A DNA stretch of 64,000 bases from Symbiodinium sp. CCMP2592 (Eukaryota > Sar > Dinophyceae > Suessiales > Symbiodiniaceae), in NCBI GenBank assembly GCA_905221615.1, contig CAJNDT010004002.1:594501-658500 (forward strand), written 5' to 3'. Of the stretch, positions 58,903-64,000 are shown one piece after another. A model generated the notes under the pieces. That model was not told the origin of the DNA, ran no database searches, and saw only the letters and a list, made by a program, of their open reading frames with translations. A program made the position numbers and the translations under genes. Position 1 is the stretch's first letter. Every line of letters starts with the position of its first letter.

Positions 58903-61900
58903 ATGACAGCGCCTGTGCATACGAGTCCGCTTGGTCAGACGTTTTGGGCCAATGTGCGAGCCGGCAACATCACCTGTGAGTTTTACGAACAACAGCTGGA
59001 TGGATCCTTGCAGATGGGTCCGAATTATCCCTGGCCGATCAAAAAACCTCTAGACTACTATGTCACAGCCTTCGGTGAGGTCCGCCTGCAATTCCGCGTG
59101 AGAGGCGGGAAAGGATTCAAACAGTGCAAGTGTGAATGGAAATACGTCGGTCATGGAATGAATCGGGACTCAATGATTGCGAGGATCCCACAGCCGTGGG
59201 TCATCGACATTCTGAAGCTTCTGCGCGAGCTCAGGATTCCTCGGTCTGAAAGGCAGAGTGCCGAAGTCCTCAAAGCCCCGGAAGTCGCAGCAGAGGCCCT
59301 GAGACTGGTGGATTCTATTCCTGAAGATGCTCTGGACTTCAATAATCGGACAGATCAGGTGCACCTCTGTGTCAAGCTGCACAGGCCACTCGCAAAGGAT
59401 GAAAAAGAGTGTGGAAACCAATTTGACTGGCGTTTTCTGCAATCTCGAATGTTCACAACCCACTGGCAATCGTTTCCTGTCCCGCTCGCTTTCGACTTGA
59501 AAACCTTGGTCACCCATGCCTCGGGCGTAGTGGCACCGCGGATGAGAAAATCGGTGATCGTCACAGAAGCCAAAGGCAACGGGACGACTGTGGGAGCCTT
59601 CCTCAACCAGAGGTTTTCCGACCCAAGCAAGTTCCCAGAGAAAGAGACCATGCTGATCCTCTTCAAGCTGTTCAAGTTTGTCTTGAAGCTACAAATGCAT
59701 ACCCTTAGGCAGGAAGGGAGTCTTCTGGGGGACCTCCATGAGAATAACATTACTGTCATGGGAGGCAGAGTGCCGGACCACAAAGGCAGAGTGCCAGTGG
59801 GGGCGGAGAATTTGACGTTTGCCTTGGTGGACTGCTCCGGTTGCCTACCAATTAATGATGTTCCCGCAAAAAAGATGAAGGGTCACCTCAACTGCTTTCT
59901 GAGCTTCTGGCAAATTCCCTCAAACCACAGCGCCACCGTCTCCGAGTACGCGTCACAGGTCTGGAAGAAGATGCTTGCTGCTGGCGAAAAATTCAAAACG
60001 GACTATGGACCGAATAAGTGGAGAGTTGGTGAAATGGTGTCCGATCTGTACAAGTTGTGCAAGAATCTGGAAGCAAAGTTCCAGCAGGGTCTGGACTTGA
60101 TGCAACAATGCCAGCAAATGAGGGTCGAGGCAACAAGGGCAGTAATGAGCAGAATGCAGCCGCAGGCACTTGCGCCGCCGAATCCTCCGCCAACACCTCA
60201 GTGTTGGGATTCGACACCTCCCTGGGATCCCCCTGGATCTGCGACTGCAAAAGCCAAAGGGATGAAAGGAGGAGTGCCAGTAGAAGGCAGAGTGCCAGGC
60301 AAAGGCAAAGCAATACATCATCCTGATGGGACTCCTCCCAGGGGGGCCCGCCCGCCTTTGCATAAACCGCCTCAGCAAAAGGCGAGGCCTCCTGCTCCGT
60401 GGCAGGTGCCAGTAAGACCGCTGCGAAATGCTGGGCCTCTGCCTGATCACCCTTGGCAGCAGGAGTGGGAACCACTTCCTCCTGGCAGGGTGCAACCAGA
60501 TCATCCTCCTCCTGGCAGGGGGCCGGTGCAACCAGATCATCCTCCTCCTGGCAGGGGCCCGGTGCAACCAGCTCATCCTCCTCCTGGCCACCAGCAGCAG
60601 CAACATCGCTGGGGCAGAACGGCCAGAATGCCCGTCATCCAGGACGAATACGATGCCTGGCATGACGATGAGCCGAATCCCGAGCCGAATTCCCGGCCAA
60701 GAGTGCCAGAGCCGATGGGTCCCCCGCCGGCAAAGCAAGGCAGAGTGCCAGAGCCGATGGGTCCCCCGCCGGCAAAGCAAGGCAGAGTGCCAGATCCCGA
60801 GCCGAATCCCCCGCCAAGAGTGCCAGAGCCGATGGGTCCCCCGCCGGCAAAGCAAGGCAGAGTGCCAGAGCCGATGGGTCCCCCGCCGGCAAAGCAGCCT
60901 CCTGCCAAAAGGAAATTCGGCGACGGACAGCCTGTGCCTGTTGGTTCCAAGCCACAGTTTATGTCGGCAAGTGCTCCTGCTGAAATGACGGAAAAGCAAA
61001 GGATGGACGAGCAGGATTTCGCCAAGGAACTTGCCGAGTATGCTGACGATACGGCAAGAGGCTCCAATTTCGTTCCGCAGGGCCGACGCGCTGAGCCGGC
61101 CTGGGTGGCAAAGGCCCAGGGCTTGAAAAGCAAGGGCGACGCCGTCCCGATCGGGAAAGCAGCTTACTTCGCCCAAAAGGGCAAGCCTGCCGGAAAGGGC
61201 CACAAAGGCAGAGTGCCAGTGGAGGACAATATCCCTACTGACCTTGTTGGAAAGGGCCGTCCAGCCCTAGTGCCACTTGTTGGAAAGGGCCGTCCCAATA
61301 TCCCTACTCACCTTGTTGGAAAGGGCCGTCCAGGCGAAGCTCATCCTGCTTTTTTGCGGCATATGAAGACGGAGAAGGGAGGAATATGGTTGGACCCCAA
61401 GGAGGAGGTGGAAGCCGAGGAGGAGGACACTTTGGTTGATGTTGTGGTGGAAGAGGAGGAGCCTGTGCAAGATCCGTCGGACAATGAAATGGAATTTGTC
61501 GAGGTTATGGTGCAGGATGAGCAACCGCCGCTTGAGATGGAGGCGGAGCCCGACCCGGATCGCTTGGACGAGGATGAGGGTGACAGCCAAGCAACAATGG
61601 TACTAGGGGACCATCTCCGAGAGGAGCAAGATGAGCCGATGCCTTCTGTACCGGAGACCCGGGTGACTGAGAGCGAGCACGATGCCGTCGTCGCCAAGGT
61701 CATGAACGAGCTGGAGGCTATGAATGTGGACCCGAGCCCGAAGGCTGCCGCAAACCCCAAGAGTGCGACTGCGCCAGTGCCTGGAGAGGTGAAGCCTTTC
61801 TTGGAAGCGGAGGAGGACCTCGGAATTACGGACCCCCAAGGCAGAGTGCCAAGGGGTCAAAACAAGATCAAGGTTCCAACCGAGCTTTTGCAGCCAGAGA

Positions 61901-62718
61901 CTGAGGAGGAGAAAACTCTCAGAGCGTTGCGGGGAATGCTGCCATGCAGTCACAGGGCGGTGACGACTTCGAAGGTGGGCCGCCTCGCCAATCGGGCACG
62001 TATGGCGAGACCGGTGCCACAAGATCAGCCGTTCAACCCCCAGCACAACGATCGGAAGTTCAACAGCAAGACTACGACTGTCATGACCCAGCTGCTCATG
62101 GCTGTCCATGAGATCACAGTCCGAGAATGCGAGAAGAATAACGTGCCAGTGGATGGAAAGGACATGGCGTGGAATCACTTTCGGTCGAAGGGCTCGAAAA
62201 CTGCGGTTGTCTGGGATCTGTTGTGTGACCAGAACGTGAAGGAGATTCCAAACAATTCTGAGCCTGGGGACTGGCACCTGTGGCTTCAGAGGGAAACTGG
62301 GGTGGCGGTCATTGAGCAGATTCTCCAGTGCATGTTCAATGTCACTCCGCCAAAACATGGCCGTGATAAAGTCAAGGGAAAAAATCTGACATACTGGCAC
62401 TGGTTTGAGGCCTCCAAGACACTCGTTGAGGTTTATACGACGGAAGATGTCATCTCAAAGGAAAAATTCAAGCCCAAAGACCTGCAGAGCTGGATTGTGC
62501 CTTTGTCCTGCAAGATTTGGGATGCTTACAATTACACCATGCTTGTGTATTGTCAGAAGAAGCTGGAACAGAAGGCAAGGGGGGAAGACCTAGACGCGGT
62601 GAGCCAGATGGGTGATGATGTCCCGCCATCGGAAGATGAAGAGTATGTGGATGTTTACCAGACCACTGCGAACTTCGTTCCTGATTGGGGAGTAACTGCA
62701 GATGGCTTTCAGGATTGA
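58903..62718 (+). CDS. Large protein with kinase/APH-like catalytic motifs and Pro-rich, acidic regions
   Basis: 1,271 residues from the first ATG (58903); the frame is open upstream to 58837 without another ATG. Residues ~1-400 form a folded part. At ~274-282 LLGDLHENNIT resembles the GDLHxxN catalytic loop of kinase-fold enzymes such as aminoglycoside phosphotransferases and ABC1 proteins (Asp277), and at ~306-312 FALVDCSG sits where DFG would be (Asp310). A Pro-rich region follows (~420-670) with the repeats PDHPPPGRGPVQ and PEPMGPPPAKQGRVP; then LVGKGRP repeats, an acidic stretch (~850-930), and a C-terminal domain of ~200 residues (MTQLLMAVHEITVRECEKNN, LWLQRETGVAVIEQILQCMF). The hairpin motif occurs inside the coding region in different frames. 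I did not find a Gly-rich loop, so it could be a pseudokinase. Confidence 0.65.
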   Translation: MTAPVHTSPLGQTFWANVRAGNITCEFYEQQLDGSLQMGPNYPWPIKKPLDYYVTAFGEVRLQFRVRGGKGFKQCKCEWKYVGHGMNRDSMIARIPQPWVIDILKLLRELRIPRSERQSAEVLKAPEVAAEALRLVDSIPEDALDFNNRTDQVHLCVKLHRPLAKDEKECGNQFDWRFLQSRMFTTHWQSFPVPLAFDLKTLVTHASGVVAPRMRKSVIVTEAKGNGTTVGAFLNQRFSDPSKFPEKETMLILFKLFKFVLKLQMHTLRQEGSLLGDLHENNITVMGGRVPDHKGRVPVGAENLTFALVDCSGCLPINDVPAKKMKGHLNCFLSFWQIPSNHSATVSEYASQVWKKMLAAGEKFKTDYGPNKWRVGEMVSDLYKLCKNLEAKFQQGLDLMQQCQQMRVEATRAVMSRMQPQALAPPNPPPTPQCWDSTPPWDPPGSATAKAKGMKGGVPVEGRVPGKGKAIHHPDGTPPRGARPPLHKPPQQKARPPAPWQVPVRPLRNAGPLPDHPWQQEWEPLPPGRVQPDHPPPGRGPVQPDHPPPGRGPVQPAHPPPGHQQQQHRWGRTARMPVIQDEYDAWHDDEPNPEPNSRPRVPEPMGPPPAKQGRVPEPMGPPPAKQGRVPDPEPNPPPRVPEPMGPPPAKQGRVPEPMGPPPAKQPPAKRKFGDGQPVPVGSKPQFMSASAPAEMTEKQRMDEQDFAKELAEYADDTARGSNFVPQGRRAEPAWVAKAQGLKSKGDAVPIGKAAYFAQKGKPAGKGHKGRVPVEDNIPTDLVGKGRPALVPLVGKGRPNIPTHLVGKGRPGEAHPAFLRHMKTEKGGIWLDPKEEVEAEEEDTLVDVVVEEEEPVQDPSDNEMEFVEVMVQDEQPPLEMEAEPDPDRLDEDEGDSQATMVLGDHLREEQDEPMPSVPETRVTESEHDAVVAKVMNELEAMNVDPSPKAAANPKSATAPVPGEVKPFLEAEEDLGITDPQGRVPRGQNKIKVPTELLQPETEEEKTLRALRGMLPCSHRAVTTSKVGRLANRARMARPVPQDQPFNPQHNDRKFNSKTTTVMTQLLMAVHEITVRECEKNNVPVDGKDMAWNHFRSKGSKTAVVWDLLCDQNVKEIPNNSEPGDWHLWLQRETGVAVIEQILQCMFNVTPPKHGRDKVKGKNLTYWHWFEASKTLVEVYTTEDVISKEKFKPKDLQSWIVPLSCKIWDAYNYTMLVYCQKKLEQKARGEDLDAVSQMGDDVPPSEDEEYVDVYQTTANFVPDWGVTADGFQD
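60463..60594 (+). repeat. 36-bp in-frame minisatellite, ~3 units
   Basis: GATCATCCTCCTCCTGGCAG followed by GGGCCGGTGCAACCA repeats in the Pro-rich region, encoding DHPPPGRGPVQP. Confidence 0.85.
60698..60895 (+). repeat. In-frame repeat carrying the hairpin motif, 4 units
   Basis: Four units of about 42 bases encode PEPMGPPPAKQ, three followed by GRVP, arranged as two pairs separated by GRVPDPEPNPPP. The motifs at 60739, 60781 and 60856 are unit boundaries. Confidence 0.88.
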
Positions 62719-63428
62719 TCAGTGTCAATGATTGAGCTGAACGAGTAGGTTTATTAATTGTGTTGCCAAAACAAAGCCATCTAGTGGACCTCCTCTTCTT
62801 CATCCCATTCGTCCTTGGGCACTGGGGACTTTCACAAGGCAGAGTGCCAGAGAGTTCTCGGTGTGACTAAGGCAGAGTGCCACCAAACAGTGTGGCCTGT
62901 TCATATTCATTTTTGTGTCGCTGTCACTAGGCAGAGTGCCGGAAAGGCAGAGTGCCAATGTGAAATCGCATTTCTTGGGGCGTTTGAATGTTGTCACTTT
63001 TGCGGTCCGTCTGATCTGGCACATTTCAGCTTGCCGTTTTGGAAAACAAAGACGATGCCTATGCATACAGTCATGTCGGCAGTAACTCGATGGATTAATT
63101 ACTGTGCCTGTGAATTGATTGGTTCAACCTTGGTTTCCTGTGACAGCCCCATAAAACCTTTCAGGTGCTGGCGTCCAAGGTGGTTGGCTACTATGGCAAG
63201 GCTGGAATGCATGATGCAAGTGATTGTGAGTTGTGGAAGCTGAAACGCTTGCTATCTGGCCGTTGATGGGACCATGCCACGTAGTGTGTACGGACTCTAG
63301 TGACTAGTGAGTGGATGCGCAAGAATTTCTTGACCTGGCCGCAATCAACATATGTGTGTTCAAGATCGAGTCCCTTAGTGCTGCAGTGGTGCTTCCAGGC
63401 AGAGTGCCAGAGACAGTCGCCGAGAGCA
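62719..63428. other. Intergenic region with five hairpin motifs
   Basis: Motifs at 62838, 62871, 62930, 62946 and 63398. An open frame spans 62815-63243 but reads the motifs as AEC with no other sign of coding. It may be an untranslated or intronic part of the neighbouring genes. Confidence 0.4.
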
Positions 63429-63863
63429 ATGGGAAAGTCGAGGAAGAGCGCTCGTGTGAGTGATCAGATGATGTTCCCAATGCCGGGGGCAATGAACCCA
63501 GCAATGGGAATGAACAACCCACTGGCCATGATGAACCCTTTCATGTTGCAACAGCAGCAACAGATGCAGCAGCAGCAACAGATGCAGCAAATGCAGCAGA
63601 TGCAGCAAATGCAGCAACAGCAGCAGATGGCTGCTGTGGGTGAATCAAGGCAGAGTGCCAACGACTCCTCCTCGTCGGAATCAGAAGACCAAGAAGTGAG
63701 GAGGATTCGTAAGGAAACCAAGAAGAACAGAGCAAGGCAAGGAGCAACGATCGGGATTGATCGGCTGGCAACGTCCACTACCGATGCAGATGCAATCCCG
63801 AGAAGCGCCACGACATTGCGTTCGATCCCTCTGGCTGCTTGTCAATCAACAGAGTATCCCTAA
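63429..63863 (+). CDS. Met/Gln-rich protein with basic C-terminal half
   Basis: 144 residues from ATG 63429 (GKSRKSARVSDQMMFPMPGA), chosen over upstream open sequence because the basic N-terminus follows directly. Residues ~18-45 are Met/Pro/Asn-rich, ~38-75 are a Gln/Met repeat (QQQQMQQMQQ), followed by an acidic Ser cluster (DSSSSESEDQEVRR) and a Lys/Arg-rich end. The hairpin motif at 63649 is read as RQSA just before the Ser cluster. The composition recalls RNA-binding or splicing-associated low-complexity proteins, but no domain is seen. A GTGAGT close to the start could also be an intron donor. Confidence 0.45.
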   Translation: MGKSRKSARVSDQMMFPMPGAMNPAMGMNNPLAMMNPFMLQQQQQMQQQQQMQQMQQMQQMQQQQQMAAVGESRQSANDSSSSESEDQEVRRIRKETKKNRARQGATIGIDRLATSTTDADAIPRSATTLRSIPLAACQSTEYP

Positions 63864-64000
63864 GGTCCGCAATGATCCCTGAACCCTCCCCCCACAAAGC
63901 CTAGATAAGCCTTACTGACTGAGGTGAAGGTGAAAGCTCTGCTCGAGCGGGTTCATAGTGCATGGGATGCCGCGGTCACGGCTGACCTGCCACAACAAAC

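Larger units (their letters stand above)
52651..63659 (+). repeat. Dispersed hairpin repeat GGCAGAGTGCC, 35 exact copies
   Basis: Start positions: 52651, 52918, 53644, 53759, 54492, 54613, 55061, 55741, 55963, 55981, 56776, 56970, 56985, 57788, 57805, 57819, 57900, 58778, 58859, 58887, 59252, 59764, 59785, 60286, 60739, 60781, 60856, 61207, 61840, 62838, 62871, 62930, 62946, 63398, 63649. The four outer bases on each side pair (GGCA with TGCC), leaving a GAG loop. AA usually precedes, and A or G usually follows. All copies are on the plus strand. Near-copies: 56955 (GGCAGACTGCC), 58831 (GGCTGAGTGCC), 58803 (TTGCAGAGTGCC), 60268, 60700 and 60818. I noticed none before 52.6 kb by eye. Copies in genes fall in three reading frames. 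Confidence 0.95.

Noticed and set aside
59953-61203. 416-residue Arg/His/Leu-rich minus-strand frame
   Set aside because: It is a shadow of the Pro/Gly-rich part of the large plus-strand gene.
62815-63243. 142-residue plus-strand frame containing four hairpin motifs
   Set aside because: The motif itself is free of stops in all frames and lengthens chance frames; the rest shows no coding signature.
52651-63659. CRISPR-like array from the regularly recurring hairpin
   Set aside because: Spacing is irregular (15 to over 900 bases), copies lie inside eukaryotic coding regions and the repeat is only 11 bases.

Overview
The window reads as nuclear DNA of a dinoflagellate, most likely a Symbiodiniaceae alga. 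Four things point that way: plant-type TTTAGGG/CCCTAAA telomere-like repeats scattered over tens of kilobases, a Copia polyprotein with an extra C-terminal domain, small-exon genes with AG|G acceptor junctions, and genes grouped in same-strand blocks with tandem copies. The assignment is inference; no rRNA, tRNA or organelle gene was found to fix it.

Layout. (1) 1-~8.0 kb: a Ty1/Copia LTR retrotransposon entered downstream of its 5' LTR. It has a long gag-pol frame (319-6882), broken by a +1 shift inside RNase H, and a second frame (to 7819) that finishes RNase H and adds a domain resembling 2-oxoglutarate/Fe(II) oxygenases. (2) ~8-43 kb: a gene-poor repeat sea. It holds at least ten families of short (80-130 bp) palindromic MITE-like elements, some nested in each other, degenerate interstitial telomere repeats in both orientations, and trinucleotide arrays. 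A ~2.3 kb tandem segmental duplication (19.26-25.42 kb) carries in its second copy a 1,496-bp terminal-inverted-repeat element with a TA target duplication; the first copy keeps the empty site. A decayed leucine-rich (FNIP-like) repeat gene lies at ~39.8-40.6 kb. (3) 43.76-~51.95 kb: a minus-strand gene (possibly two) of about two dozen short exons, function unknown. (4) ~52.0-52.35 kb: an AT-rich strand-switch interval. (5) 52.4-64 kb: a plus-strand block of genes: a tandem pair of small acidic proteins, a dual-specificity-phosphatase-like protein whose domain is split by a low-complexity insert, a small spliced gene, a small acidic protein, a 1,271-residue protein with kinase/APH-like catalytic motifs, and a Gln/Met-rich protein.

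The most striking signal is the 11-mer GGCAGAGTGCC, able to form a GGCA/TGCC hairpin with a GAG loop. I count 35 exact copies between 52,651 and 63,659, all on the same strand as the genes, in coding and non-coding DNA. Inside genes it is read in all three frames (Gly-Arg-Val-Pro, Arg-Gln-Ser-Ala, Ala-Glu-Cys), so the conserved unit is the nucleic acid, not a peptide. I saw none in the first 52.6 kb. This looks like a locally amplifying or functional RNA/DNA element and is the best candidate here for something undescribed.
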